Translations under genes and position numbers: made by a program
The notes under the pieces: model-generated
Databases searched by the model: none
What the model was told of the DNA's origin: nothing
What the model saw: the letters and a program-made list of their open reading frames with translations, nothing else
Part shown: positions 23,641 to 34,548 of the stretch, piece by piece
Position numbering within the stretch: the stretch's first letter is position 1
How the letters are laid out: the number at the start of each line of letters is the position of its first letter
Source: Prochilodus magdalenae
Lineage: Eukaryota; Chordata; Actinopteri; Characiformes; Prochilodontidae
Assembly: GCA_024036415.1 (NCBI GenBank)
Contig: JAMWET010000945.1
Coordinates: 1-64,000 of the forward strand
Direction of reading: 5' to 3'
Length of the DNA: 64,000 nt

Positions 23641-24770
23641 GGCTAGCTTGTTTTCATTGGCACAAAAACATTTTCTATCTGAAAGAAGAATTTTTCAAGA
23701 CCCCACATAATGCAATTATTGTTCTATCGCCATCACGGTAAAGAAATCAAAGTGGATGCATTTACAATGAACGATTTTACCTCAACCATTCGGTCTACAT
23801 GACCAAATGAACTAAATTCTACAGAAAATTAGAAATAAATTAAATTCCTCTTTAAGGGGACACGGTACACAGTTCTACTTTCCAAATCAGTTGTTGAAAA
23901 CACAAATGCTAGACGCATGGTGACCACCCAGGTGTTTATAGGCAGCAGCAAAAGACCAAACGGCAGACTTGGTTAGGTCTGAAATGATGCCCTGACTCAC
24001 AAAAGCTTCAGATACAGTTTTATATTAGCTCATACTGTGTGGGTACATTTTAACATCGACACACAAGTAAGTCTAGTCATACAAGACATGACATCATCTC
24101 AAACAATCATTCAAACAATCACCCAGTCATTTAGAAACTCCTTCCTGTGAAAACAATTTTGCACAATGGTTACAATGAGAGTATACAAAGAACACATTAG
24201 GACAGATCTGGTTGAAAACAGATGTATGAAGGTTCAGTGGACAGTCTGTGGTTATGTGTGTCATACAGCAATGAGTACCGTATCTCTCCTGGTGACTGGC
24301 CTTGGAGGAATAAGAAGTCACAGCAGGGCTTCTGTATAGTGCTGATGGACAGCTGGGAAGAGCACAGTGGAGAAGCTGCAATAGATTATGAACTGCTTGT
24401 TTACCAAACATCCAACACTAGTAGGAAAGCTGTCTCTGGTTATGGTCTTATGGTCATCCACATGATGTTCTGAAGTGGGAAATGTTGAGAGAGGGTGGAA
24501 GGAATTTTGGTTAAAGCACTTAGTCTAAATACAGTGCTGGATTTGTAGTCATCGTCACAGCGAGAATGGATCCCTCAGGCAAGATGGTGAAAATGTCATT
24601 TCAATAATGACCCTGGCTCAGAAAGTCCAGCTTGTTAAAATGATGCTTTGTCACCTGAATCTTTCTATGGAGCAGACACAGAGGTTCTCCAGCTGACTAC
24701 TCCGGGTCTCTGGGAACAGGGATTTATTCAAGTTCAGTTATTTAAGCCAATACACTCATCATTATGAAAT
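23641..24770. other. unassigned intergenic stretch
   Basis: No gene or repeat recognised. Short open frames at 24.1-24.5 kb on both strands have no similarity I know and no splice or start context. Confidence 0.5.
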
Positions 24771-24771
24771 A

Positions 24772-25495
24772 TAGTTGGTCCAATTGCAATGCTATTAGAA
24801 AGGCAGATAAAGGTTACCAGGAACAACAAACGATGATAAGTATAGACTGATATGGACAATATTTATTGAGCTACACATACAGAATGGGCATCTATCAGTG
24901 TGGCATCAGGCGGCCATATTTAAAATAAGATAATCCTTTATTTACAAACTACCACAACATGCCAGACATCTCAGAATTGGAGTTGTAGAATTGTAGAGGG
25001 TCCTAATGGTGTCCTGTGATAATCCATCCCATGCAGCTTGAATATTCTCACACAGCTCCTGTAGATTGTGTGGTGGGGTGAGGGGGTGGAGGGGCTGGAG
25101 CAGGCCTTCTGGACATGTGACGGGTGACAACAAACCGTTCGTCTTTGCACTGAATACAGTGCCTGCACACATGGAACCGTTGGTCATCTCCACCAAGACA
25201 AAACGACAGTCCGTGACAGATCATCCTGCTTCCTATGATGCGACCTTTCTCAAACTCTTCCAGCTGCTCGAACTGCTTTCGAACTCTTCTCTAAGGTATA
25301 CTTCACTTGCAAAGATGCTTCCAACACAACAGCACGAGTCAGAATCGAAAGCACGCCGGACAACTGTATATAGTCTGTCAGGTACAGGGATAAGGCCCAC
25401 CCGTCCTTGCTTACGTCACATGCCAAACGTCTCCCAATGTCAAACCTACACACCAAATTTCATTCCTGCTGGTTGATTCTAGATGCAAGGTCATT
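24772..25495 (-). mobile_element. Tc1-derived MITE, family M, copy 1
   Basis: Shares the block ACTGATATGGACAATATTTA then TTGAGCTACACATACAGAA with copies at 42.4, 54.1 and 62.4 kb. The minus frame at about 25080-24960 reads NLQELCENIQAAWDGLSQDT, like the C-terminal part of Tc1 transposases (LQELE..I...W..I.QET). Its termini are decayed versions of the family inverted repeat AGTTGCACCCAGAAGGAA. No full transposase. Confidence 0.6.
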
Positions 25496-26262
25496 TCTGA
25501 TGACTGGTCCACTGAAATGAACTTGCATCACACGTATCAGTAGATACTCCTCAGCTGACTCCTCTAGTCTTTTCCAAGAGAGGCAATGAGTCTCTGTGAC
25601 CTTGAGATGTCTAAGTGCTAAATTTATGACATCTGCAATGGCAAATATACACAATGACATTCAGTTATAAACTGTGGTGTTACAGTAAAGCAGCATATAG
25701 CACAATCTTTCAATGATCACACGAGAGCCTGTTCATATCTGTTCCAGTAATCTTTTAATACTCTGCGGTATGGCTCCATCTAGTGGTGAAAGGAGAATAT
25801 AAAAGTCCTATCTAGAGTGACCTTAAATGTACTTAGACCTTGTGCCATGTTTAACATGTATTAAAGGGTATTATTATATACTATAAATATATAAAATATA
25901 ATATATAACTAAAGGTGAAGTTGACCAGATAAAATGTACATTTGTGTTGTAGACACGGTGACCTCTGGTTCCCATAACCACTAACTAAAAAAAAAAGAGT
26001 CTGTAACTTTCTCTACAACAAACTATATAATATCCAACCACCCAGAATTACTTCGTTTACATTACACATAATATTAAAAAATGAAAAATCTGTGGAAGTC
26101 CCCTTTAAGCTGATTGTTTCTGCTGGAATTTCTTATAAACAGACTATTTTCTTTCTAAAAAGATCATTCTGGTTTGAGCAGGATCTATGCACATGTCTGC
26201 AGGTTTGCCTCCACAATGCCTTCATTCATTTCTAAGTTCATCTTTAAGTACTGAAGTTGAGT
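25496..26262. other. 3' flank of the minus-strand zinc-finger gene
   Basis: AT-rich, with no gene or repeat recognised. No canonical poly(A) hexamer was noted on the minus strand just after the candidate stop at 26263. Confidence 0.4.
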
Positions 26263-26402
26263 TCATACATAAGCCCTCCAACGTGGCTGTAAAGCCAGGT
26301 CCAGCTTTGATCTTTCCCCCCATACAGTTCTATTAGTGCAGCCTGAAACTCTACTGCAGGTTTTCTCCACACGAAGAGTTAATTCCCAAAGTTCTCGAGC
26401 AC
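26263..26402 (-). CDS. candidate terminal exon of the zinc-finger gene (alternative end)
   Basis: On the minus strand the acceptor ATTATTTTTTAG is followed by 45 open codons (ARELWELTLRVEKTCSRVSG and onward) to a TGA at 26265-26263. The entry phase (2 nt complete a codon) is what every internal donor of this gene would need. If joined to the exon ending at 27682 it gives a protein of about 572 residues. I recognise no domain. The support is splice context and open frame only. Confidence 0.35.
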
Positions 26403-26640
26403 CTAAAAAATAATCATTCTATAATCAATCTATTCTAATGGCAGACAACGCAGCAATCAACTGTTCTACATCTAGATCTACACCTAATGTGCCTTCAGTC
26501 TTTACTGACACACAGTACTCTGAAAGTAGCGCTGTAGTTTAACTTCAGTCATAAAGAAACAGAATACAAATCTACCAGTACTTATATGAAGTAGGTGCAC
26601 TCGGAAAAATACACTGGAATAACACCTGACTAATACTCAC

Positions 26641-26758
26641 CCTGTTCCGTAGAAGTCCCAGACTCATCAAAGAGCTCCAACTGGAGTCGAACTGGGTTTA
26701 ACTCTTACTACATCATCCTTTACGGTTAAGCATTTCTCTTCTCGTTCAGCCTGATGAG
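26641..26758 (-). CDS. acidic module exon 5, either terminal or frame-broken
   Basis: Minus strand: acceptor TTTCTTTTCTGAAG, then HQAEREEKCLTVKDDVVRV and KPSSTP, clearly related to the module at 31.6 kb (KEKSFSLMDDVEVV.IGSAPSSP). In frame, it stops at TGA 26669-26667. A different frame of the same exon continues as LELFDESGTSTEQ to a strong GTGAGT donor. The exon is 118 nt, not a multiple of three, unlike all its relatives. It is therefore either the true last exon (giving about 556 residues) or an exon disabled by a frameshift. Confidence 0.45.
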
Positions 26759-27681
26759 CTTCAGAAAAGAAAGTCACCACAAAGATGCACATATACACGT
26801 TTGCCACTGTGTAACACAAACCCACCGAGACACTGTTCTTCTAAATACTGCTCTAAGGTCAATCTCTAGCACATGGGTTAGTAACAATACTTGTATTGGT
26901 CTTCCAACCAGGATTGTGCTTGCAGTGCAGTCTTCACACGAATGACCCTAAAGGTATTTCTGATGCAGTGTTCTTTTATTTTGTAGTGACAGCCTTTCCT
27001 AAAAGTCACAAGAGTTATTCAAACTGCAGGACTCTGCGGTGGATTGTAACGACAGATCTCTGAGAAGATCTCTGATGTGTCCTAACCCACAATCAACACC
27101 TCCTACCACAAGCGATGCTATCTGGTAGAAATTACCAGTGTCCATTTCAACACCACCAGACTCTGCCACAGCTTCATTCCAGATGTCAGATTACTGAACA
27201 CACTGCTGCCACCCCAACATATACCTTGGCAAGTCTAGACCCCTTCCTACATCCACAACAGATTGCCGACAACCCACCCGATACTTCATCAAAGCTCATC
27301 AAAAACATCAGGATCAGGATGAGGCTCTGACGCTGTGCCAGACGAGACGATGTCCAGAGCCTGTTCTACAGGGAAACACTGGTCTTTATTTGGTAGGCTG
27401 AAAAAGCCAGACAAGCCTCTTTACTACATCCTGATTTTCAGAAATGTATGCATTTTTGAATTAACCCAAGTTAGGTACAAGATTGAATCATGACTACAGC
27501 ATTACGTCTGGAAATCACCCAACTGCCATAAACGATCAGATTAGTCAGAAACCCTGAACTTGAATGCACTAACCTGACGACTCTGTTTAAAAATCAAACC
27601 ACTCTTATATGCTGGTGATCATGCCTGTAATCCAGTAGTCTGTCATTTTTAGTGAACGACTGCAGTTTGTAACATACGCAC

Positions 27682-27795
27682 CATGTTCATCAGCCCCCTT
27701 AAGGTCATCAGAGTCTTTTAACGATGGGCTGGATGGGGCTGAATCCACGTTGTCCATTAAACCGAGGCCGTCTTCTTCTATGTTTCCCAGATGTG
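27682..27795 (-). CDS. acidic Ser-Pro module exon 4 of the zinc-finger gene
   Basis: Minus strand: acceptor CTTATAG and donor CATG|GTGCGT. 114 nt, phase 1-1. Encodes HLGNIEEDGLGLMDNVDSAP, then SSPSLKDSDDLKGADEH. It shares the LMD(D/N)V...SAPSSPS core with the exon at 31.6 kb, so the two are paralogous exons. Function is unknown; short acidic Ser-Pro segments in transcription factors may serve as activation or partner-binding regions, which is a guess here. Confidence 0.6.
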
Positions 27796-28067
27796 CTATA
27801 AGAACAAAGAGGAGTCTTTCAGAGTTTACGACTTCACTGCAGGGGTGTCCAATCTTAACCGCAAGGGGCTGACATGCGTGACTGCAGGTTTTCATTCCAA
27901 GCAAGCAGAGGCACACCTGATTCCACTTGTCTAATCACTAGATCTTAGTCTTCAACAACCGGTCAAGTTGTCTTGCTGTGGTGGAATTAACAACTGTAGT
28001 CACACTGGCCTTGCATGGTTAAGACTGGACATCCCTGCTTTACTGAATGTAGACTGTAGCACCGACA

Positions 28068-28652
28068 GTAGGTGCATCTGGTGGCAGAGGGAAGTCTCGG
28101 AATGAATGCTATTTCCATTAAGATGAAGGAACTGATCTGGCCAATATTCATTAAGCTGCACTATGCCAGATGTCTCGGCATGGAGTAGTAGAGAATCCCA
28201 ATGGTGTCCTTTGATAATCCATCCCATGCAGCTCGAATAGTCTCACACTCGGCAGAGGCCGAGTAATACCAGGCCTTCTGGATGTGTCACAAATGACAAC
28301 AACTGTTCATCTTGCTGCTGACCATGATCTCCACCCAGACAAAAGCTGGACTCATCACTGATCATTCCATTCACTGTCGCCAACAATGTGCCATGGTAGT
28401 ATCCGTGTGAACTGTATGGTGCACACTATGTCAAAAGCTCCCTGAGGCATGAGCTCAAGTCAGAATGGAAAGCAGGCACAACAGGATGACCTTGTATAGT
28501 CAGTAAGGTACAGCGATAAGCCCTAACCCCCCATTCCCACTGCTTACGTCACACGCGTGGCCGAGTGTTAAACGTCACTCATTTGCATGTCTCACAATGT
28601 CAAACCTCCCCACCATGTTTCATTCTTGTCAGCTGATTCCTTCCAAGTACAA
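28068..28652 (-). mobile_element. Tc1-derived MITE, family M, copy 2
   Basis: Shares the GGCCAATATTCATTAAGCTG and CCAGATGTCTCGGCATGGAG blocks and the GGTACAGCGATAAG..TTTGCATGTCTCACAATGTC right half with other family M copies. The right end GATTCCTTCCAAGTACAACT is a decayed terminal repeat. It is followed within 20 bases by the left end of a different Tc1-like element at 28672. Confidence 0.6.
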
Positions 28653-28671
28653 CTTTTTTTGTTAATGTATA

Positions 28672-29208
28672 TACAGGGGTTGGACAATGAAACTGAAACA
28701 CCTGGTTTTAGACCACAATCATTTATTAGTATGGTGTAGGGCCTCCTTTTGCGGCCAATACAGCGTCATTTGGGCAGCCGTGGTTTTATGTTTTTTGGAT
28801 ACAATCCGGGTTAGCACCCGAACATCTCTTTCAGACAGCTTCCTCTTGCGTCCACAGTTAATCCTGTTGGATGTGGTTCGTCCTTCTTGGTGGTATGCTG
28901 ACATTACCCTGGATACCGTGGCTCTTGATACATCACAAAGACTTGCTGTCTTGGTCACAGATGCGCCAGCAAGACGTGCACCAACAGTTTGTCCTCTTTT
29001 GAACTCTGGTATGTCACCCATAATGCTGTGTGCATTGCAGTATTTTGAGCAGAACTGTGCTCTTACCTGCTAACTGAACCTTCACACTCTGCTCTTACTG
29101 GTGCAATGTGCAATTAATGAAGATTGGCCACCAGGCTGGTCCAATTTAGCCATGAGACCTCCCACACTAAAATGACAGGTGTTTCAGTTTCATTGTCCAA
29201 CCCCTGTA
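28672..29208 (-). mobile_element. Tc1-like element, family T, copy 1 (internally deleted)
   Basis: Bounded by TACAGGGGTTGGACAATGAA and its reverse complement ending CATTGTCCAACCCCTGTA, with TA at both ends as in Tc1/mariner insertions. The minus strand encodes MGDIPEFKRGQTVGARLAGA then SVTKTASLCDVSRATVSRVM, a Tc1-type paired helix-turn-helix DNA-binding region, followed by a basic GRKRKLSERD stretch. The catalytic DDE half is missing: 537 bases against about 1.6 kb for a full element. Confidence 0.85.
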
Positions 29209-29960
29209 CATTACCTAGGCTTCCATTTATTTCCTACCCACACCTAAATCATAAGTACTACCAAGTTTAACTTTAAACTTAAAACATGTTTTTTACCATA
29301 GAATTTAATGATTTATGTATACGTACACCTTCTCACAATACCAAAAGCCCAAGAACACACCAAGAATTTTAATCTTAATTTTTGAAAAGAGAAATTATAT
29401 AATTTTTAAATAAATTATCAAAGGTAAAATGAGGATGAGATTCTGCACTATTTCTAGAACATTATTCCAATTTGAACAAATCTGTAACAGTGACCATGTT
29501 AAGGCTTTTTTTTACAAAAAGTTGATATAATTTTTGCGTCGTATCTCTTACACTGAATCTCGTCTTCAGATGTCTCTCAGGAGGATTTCATCTACCTATC
29601 AGTGGCTTTTGCACAAACTTATGGGGTTCATGTCACCTCAAGCACACAGTGTTACTGAAGTAGCAACAACATACCAAATACAGGAAAGAAATGTTCAAAT
29701 TCAGCTTAAAACTGTAGAGATTCTACTTTTCACAGGAGATGTTATGCTGATAAGTTTTAAGAAGAAAAATCCCAATTCAGTCAGAAAGAACTGCAAAGTA
29801 GATGCATCTTTACTAGTGGTCTAGCTGGGCCAGAGGTAGGGAACATCACACCCTCGCAACTCCCGGCCAAGAATGGCATGACAGTCTTCCAATGCTTGGA
29901 CGGTTGAGCCATTCATGAGCCTCATGATTATGCTCTAAGTGAAACATCACACGAACGTAC
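29209..29960. other. unassigned stretch within the zinc-finger gene
   Basis: AT-rich DNA between acidic exons 4 and 3 of the minus-strand gene. No exon with both splice sites was made out and no repeat family was recognised. Confidence 0.45.
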
Positions 29961-30071
29961 CTACGCAGTCTTCATTGAACTTTGTTGCTGGGCTGGAAGG
30001 AACTGAACAAACATGAACTTCCTGTACATCCTCTTCTAAAGGGAAGTCCTCTTCAGTTTTAATGTTCTGTG
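29961..30071 (-). CDS. acidic Ser-Pro module exon 3 of the zinc-finger gene
   Basis: Minus strand: acceptor CCATTTACAG and donor GTAG|GTACGT. 111 nt, phase 1-1. Encodes QNIKTEEDFPLEEDVQEVHV, then CSVPSSPATKFNEDC. It aligns with the next exon upstream (IRIEDICLPFVEGAEVS..., also ending in an acidic-EC pattern) and keeps the S.PSSP core. Confidence 0.62.
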
Positions 30072-30404
30072 CTGTAAATGGACAAGACAGAATACAAAGT
30101 CTTGATGTTCTACACATGCTGTGTAATGAATTTGCCTGTCAGAAACACCATAGATTGAAACATTGATTGATGCCATTGACTGGTACTGACAAAAAACTGT
30201 GCGGTGAATATATGATATGATTCCAAACAACCTTGAACATCACTTAATTACATTTGATGCAACTACCTTCAAAGTCTGCAACTGATAATGTCAAAACCTC
30301 CTCGTCTTTACAGGATTTTACACTGACTTGCCTTTCAGTTAATAATGGGGCAAGAGGAGCATGCCTAACTTGTGTAACTTAAAAACCCCATCGCCCATAC
30401 TCAC

Positions 30405-30512
30405 AACATTCATCAGTAACTCCAGAATACTTAGGGCACTTTGATACTGTAGCCAAACTAACTTCTGCTCCCTCCACAAATGGCAGGCAGATGTCTTCGA
30501 TTCTTATATGCC
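30405..30512 (-). CDS. acidic module exon 2 of the zinc-finger gene
   Basis: Minus strand: acceptor TTTTTCAG and donor TGTT|GTGAGT. 108 nt, phase 1-1. Encodes HIRIEDICLPFVEGAEVSLA, then TVSKCPKYSGVTDEC. Related to the exon at 30.0 kb by the I+xEDxxLP and final DEC patterns, but it has lost the PSSP core. Confidence 0.58.
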
Positions 30513-30660
30513 CTGAAAAACAGACAGTGGGCTTAATTCAGGTCCAATTCAACCAAATCATGCTGTAATTATAGCAGCATTCAAAACTGAACAGAAAACC
30601 GCATAGAAAATGCTTTACTATACGTGTTCAGCTAATCAGACATATTAAAAACACCCTCAC

Positions 30661-30710
30661 CCAGTTCATTTGACCCTCCATCATCTTCAAAAAGGTCTGA
30701 ATTCATCAAC
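30661..30710 (-). pseudogene. possible relic acidic exon
   Basis: Minus strand: GTAG acceptor-like site, then LMNSDLFEDDGGSNEL, then a G|GTGAGG donor. The LFEDDGG ending resembles the ends of the start exon (IEIFEGPEGAGG) and of the 26.7-kb exon (LELFDESG). The entry phase does not fit the other exons, so it is probably a truncated or dead copy. Confidence 0.25.
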
Positions 30711-30865
30711 CTACCATATCAGACAGGGATGCACCCATCTGATTTAATATATATAATAAAAATGAGAAACCTGACCTTTGAACCTTTGATCCAGCTAGTC
30801 ACAAGAGACATGTGCTTATGGCAAAGACTGAGCAACCAAGGGCAGGCACTCTCATGCTTGGGGGG

Positions 30866-31135
30866 GGCTGGAGGTTAGGGAACCAGGCTTGTGACCGGAG
30901 GGTCGCCGGTTCGATTCCCTGAACTGACAGTAACGACTAAGGTGCCCTTGAGCAAGGCACCTAACCCCCGCCCTATCCACGCCCACTGCACCGCTCCGGG
31001 TAAGTGTGCTCACTGCCCCCTAGTGTGTGTGTTCACTACTGAGTGTGTATGTGGGTGTTTCACTTCACGGATGGGTTAAATGCGGAGACTGAATTTCCAC
31101 ACTGTGGGATCAATAAGGGATTCAAATCTAAATCT
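30866..31135 (+). mobile_element. tRNA-derived SINE, family B
   Basis: B-box sequence GGTTCGATTCC at 30908-30918 is preceded by a tRNA-like head (TTAGGGAACCAGGCTTGTGA) and followed by the GCAAGGCACCTAACCCC body. The tail TGAATTTCCACACTGTGGGA then TCAATAAGG resembles the 3' tail of the LINE at 57.3-58.0 kb. No tRNA cloverleaf, so not a tRNA gene. Confidence 0.82.
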
Positions 31136-31522
31136 TAAGCAGCGTGAGCTGCAGGTTTTAGCATATGCTGCTTGATAGTTCATTGGTTACACTTTGTCGC
31201 CCCCAAGTGGTCTTACATGTTTATGTCAATCCTGGTGCCTTAGGTCGCTCTAACATGGTGAAGTACACGGTATTCATTCAAACATGTATCGGCAGATACA
31301 CAGTTTATGTATCGGAGCTAGTATCAGAACTGGAAAAGCTGGATGCCTAGAAACAATACTGTCCTTTAAGTGTTCAATAAACACCAGTTTACTTCATCAG
31401 CAGGTGTTCTTCAGCAGAACAGTCCTACGTTCTATGATTCATCTGCTCAACTTAGTGTCTTTTAATTTATCCACCTTATAGTTCTTTAATGTTCCGCATT
31501 ATTTAAGAGTCACCATACTCAC

Positions 31523-31651
31523 TTAGTACATCAAAAGCTCCAGGGACATCAGTGTGTCTTGATGACGGGCTGGATGGAGCTGAACCGATTTTCACTACTT
31601 CCACATCATCCATTAAACTGAAGCTCTTTTCCTTAGTGTTACATTGATACG
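31523..31651 (-). CDS. acidic Ser-Pro module exon 1 of the zinc-finger gene
   Basis: Minus strand: acceptor TTCATGCAG and donor CTAA|GTGAGT. 129 nt, phase 1-1. Encodes YQCNTKEKSFSLMDDVEVVK, then IGSAPSSPSSRHTDVPGAFD and VL. The clearest of the series, sharing LMD(D/N)V and SAPSSPS with exon 4. Confidence 0.63.
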
Positions 31652-31899
31652 CTGCATGAAAAAAGACAAACAGGAATCTTTCAGCATCTAAGCATCGTCA
31701 GCATTTCTTATTGCAGTATGTCATTTAAGAAGAGCATCTGATGCCTACTGATACCTGTATGTCATCTGTAGACATTCTTTAGAAGTGTTAAAGCTTAGTG
31801 AATCCCGGGAGAGGAAAGTCTTAAACTTGCAACCAACCCAGAAGGCTACTCCTTCACGGCTGAACAGCTAAACCAGTTCTACTTCACTCCTGATTATAA

Positions 31900-32580
31900 T
31901 ACATCAAGATTTTGCACTCAGCTCTTCAGGGTTATGGAATACTGGGGACTCCCAGTTAGCTGATCACCCCCTACCTGAGCATTTGGATAATTTTATTTCA
32001 TCTCGAGGACTAGTTTCTGTTTGGAACAAGAAGCTTAATGATGTCACACAAACTCCAGGATGCAATATGGCATATTTTTACTGTATCTAAAAATCTGTCA
32101 CATCATTTAATACACTTCTAGTTGGTTCATAGGCTCTGTGTAACACCCTGTTGTGCTTTTGTAATTAAACTATCCAGTGAAAAAAGATGTGATATGTAAT
32201 TCAGACACTGTTGGGGATTCCATTCATATGTTTAGGCAGTGCCCACATATCACATCTTTTTTGGAGTTTGTTTATGTCCACGTCTGCAGGTACTTGGAGA
32301 TGATTCTAAAGTAACTCTTGATACACAACTAAAGAGAGAGTTATACTCTTAAAAGTCTAACGTGAGTTGGTTTGTGCCAGGGGACAAGTTGTACTGGTCT
32401 TGGGCTTGCTAATTTTGTCAGATTTCATAAGGCAAAGGCTGCAACAATTAATAACTGGTCAAAGCCTATCGCTTTTGTCGAGGTCCTTTATGACTACATT
32501 CATTTGTTATTGTTCTTCATTATTATTATTTTGTCTTTTTTATTTTTTAATTTTGATTGTTGCTTTTTTGGTTGGACATG
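31900..32580 (+). mobile_element. degenerate L1-like LINE 3' remnant
   Basis: A broken plus frame reads CDTVGDSIHMFRQCPHITSF near 32.2 kb, resembling the C-terminal segment of L1-type ORF2 (H.FW.C..V..FW), followed near 32.43 kb by AKAATINNWSKP, like the A+..I...WKS segment. There are frameshifts and stops, and it lies in the intron between the 3-finger exon and the acidic exons. Confidence 0.45.
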
Positions 32581-32841
32581 AACACATTTAGACATTTTTA
32601 TTTATTTGTCTTTTTGTCTTTTAGAGCATGACATCCATCCAAAGACAAATTAAAGATGCTGGTATATAATGTATTAGATATGGGTCAATCATTTCTACAT
32701 ATGATAAACCTCAATAAAAATATTCCTCCAAGTGTCTGTGTTCATGGGCACCATAACTTAAACAAGAACAAAAGAAATCCCACATAAACGGTGTGTACCA
32801 GCCCATGCCCACAAATACCAAAAGAAATGTTCTTGCAGATG

Positions 32842-34465
32842 TACAGTGGGGTGTGAAAGTTTGGGCAGCGTTGTTAATTTTCCTAAATTTACCTTTATAA
32901 AGCATTGATTGTTTGGATAAAAAATTGCGTTAAATATATCATATAGGGGATGAACACAGTGATATTTGAGAAGTGAAATGAAGTTTATGTGATTTACAGA
33001 AAGTGTGCAATAATTGGTTAAACAAAAATTTGGGCACTGTTGTCATTTTATTGATTTCAAAACCTTTAGAACTAATTATTGGAACTCAAATTTGGTTTGG
33101 TAAGTTCAGTGACCCTTGACCTCCATACACAGGTGACTTCAATTATGAGAAAGGGTATATAAGGGGGGCAATTGTAAGTTTTTCTCCTCTTTGCATCTTC
33201 TCTGAAAAGCCGCAGCATTGGAGTCTCAAAACAACTTTCAAATGACCTGAAAACAAAGATTGTTCACCGTCATAGTTTAGGGGAGGGATACAGAAAGCTA
33301 TCTCAGAGATTTCAGCTTTCAGTCTCCACTGTGAGAAACATTGTGAGAAAATGGAAGACCACAGGCACAGTTCAAGTCAAGGCTCGAAGTGGCAGACCAA
33401 GAAAAATCTCGAATAAACAGAAGCGAAGGATGTTGAGAACAGTCAGAGTCAACCCACAGACCAGCACCAAAGACCTACAACATGATCTTGCTGCTGATGG
33501 AGTCACTGTGCATCGTTCAACTATTCACCACACTTTACACAAGGAGATGCTGTATGGGAGAGTGATGCAGAGGAAGCCTTTTCTCCGCCCACATCACAAA
33601 CAGAGCCGCTTGAGGTATGCTAAAGCACATTTGGACAAGCCAGCTTCATTTTGGAATAAGGTGCTGTGGACTGATGAAACTAAAATAGAGTTATTTGGGC
33701 ATAACAAGGACCGTTATGCATGGAGGAAAAAGAACACAGCACTCTAAGAAAAACACCTGCTACCCACAGTAAAATTGGGTGGTGGTTCCATCATGCTGTG
33801 GGGCTGTGTGGCCAGTACAGGGACTGGGAATGTTGTTAATGTTGAGGGACGCAGGAATTCCAATCAATATCAGCAGATTCTGGAGACCAATGTCCAGGAA
33901 TCAGTGACAAAGCTGAAGCTGCGCCGGGGCTGGATCTTCCAACAAGACAACGACCCTAAACACTGCTCAAAATCTACTAATGCATTCACGCAGAGGAACA
34001 AGTACAACGTTCTGGAATGGCCATCTCAGTCCCCAGACCTGAATATTATTGAAAATCTGTGGTGTCACTTAAAGAGAGCTGTCCATGCTCGGAAACCATC
34101 AAACCTGAATGAACTAGAGATGTTTTGTAAAGAAGAATGGTCTAAAATACTTTCAGCCACAATCCAGACTCTCATTAGAAGCTATAGGAAGCGTTTAGAG
34201 GCTGTTATTTCTGCGAAAGGAGAATCTAGTAAATATTGAGGTAAGATTTTTTTTTGGTGCCCAAATTTATGCACCTGCCTACTTTTGTTTAGACAATTAT
34301 TGCACACTTTCTGTAAATCATATAAACTTCATTTCACTTCTCAAATATCACTGTGTTCGTCCCCTATATGATATATTTAATGGAATTTTTTTATCTAAAC
34401 AATCAATGTTTTATAAAGGTAAATCAGGAAAATTAACAAGGCTGCCCAAATTTTCGGGTTTTTTT
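32842..34465 (+). mobile_element. Tc1-like transposon, nearly complete
   Basis: Long inverted repeats of about 200 bases (about 32842-33045 and 34258-34465) share GTTTGGGCAGC, ATATGATATATTTAA and CATTTCACTTCTCAAATATC in opposite orientation. The left end is TACAGTGGGGTGTGAAAG; the far right tip is eroded. Between them lies a transposase frame with one stop codon. It is far less decayed than the other Tc1 copies in the window, so a younger insertion. It lies in an intron of the minus-strand zinc-finger gene, in opposite orientation. Confidence 0.9.
33181..34239 (+). pseudogene. Tc1-family DD34E transposase, one premature stop
   Basis: The frame is open from about 33181 to the stop at 34237-34239, apart from TAA at 33745-33747. 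It contains an N-terminal helix-turn-helix region (GYRKLSQRFQLSVSTVRNIV), the basic GRPRKI segment linking the two DNA-binding halves, and a catalytic domain with Asp in WTDETKIELFG, Asp in FQQDNDPKH and Glu in SPDLNIIENLW. The last two are 34 residues apart, the DD34E spacing of Tc1. No ATG is visible at the expected start; the first codons read LKSRSIGVSKQLS. The enzyme would cut and paste its own element at TA sites, but this copy is inactive because of the stop and the lost start. Confidence 0.88.
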
Positions 34466-34548
34466 AGACCTGAAAATGTATGAAAGCAAACACACACTGA
34501 ACACAGTAACAGAATCATTCAGAGCAGTATGTAACTGTGCTTACCTAC

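Noticed and set aside
30866..30990. tRNA gene suggested by GGTTCGATTCC
   Set aside because: No acceptor stem or cloverleaf pairs around it, and the sequence continues into a SINE body and tail. The same holds for 1342-1352.
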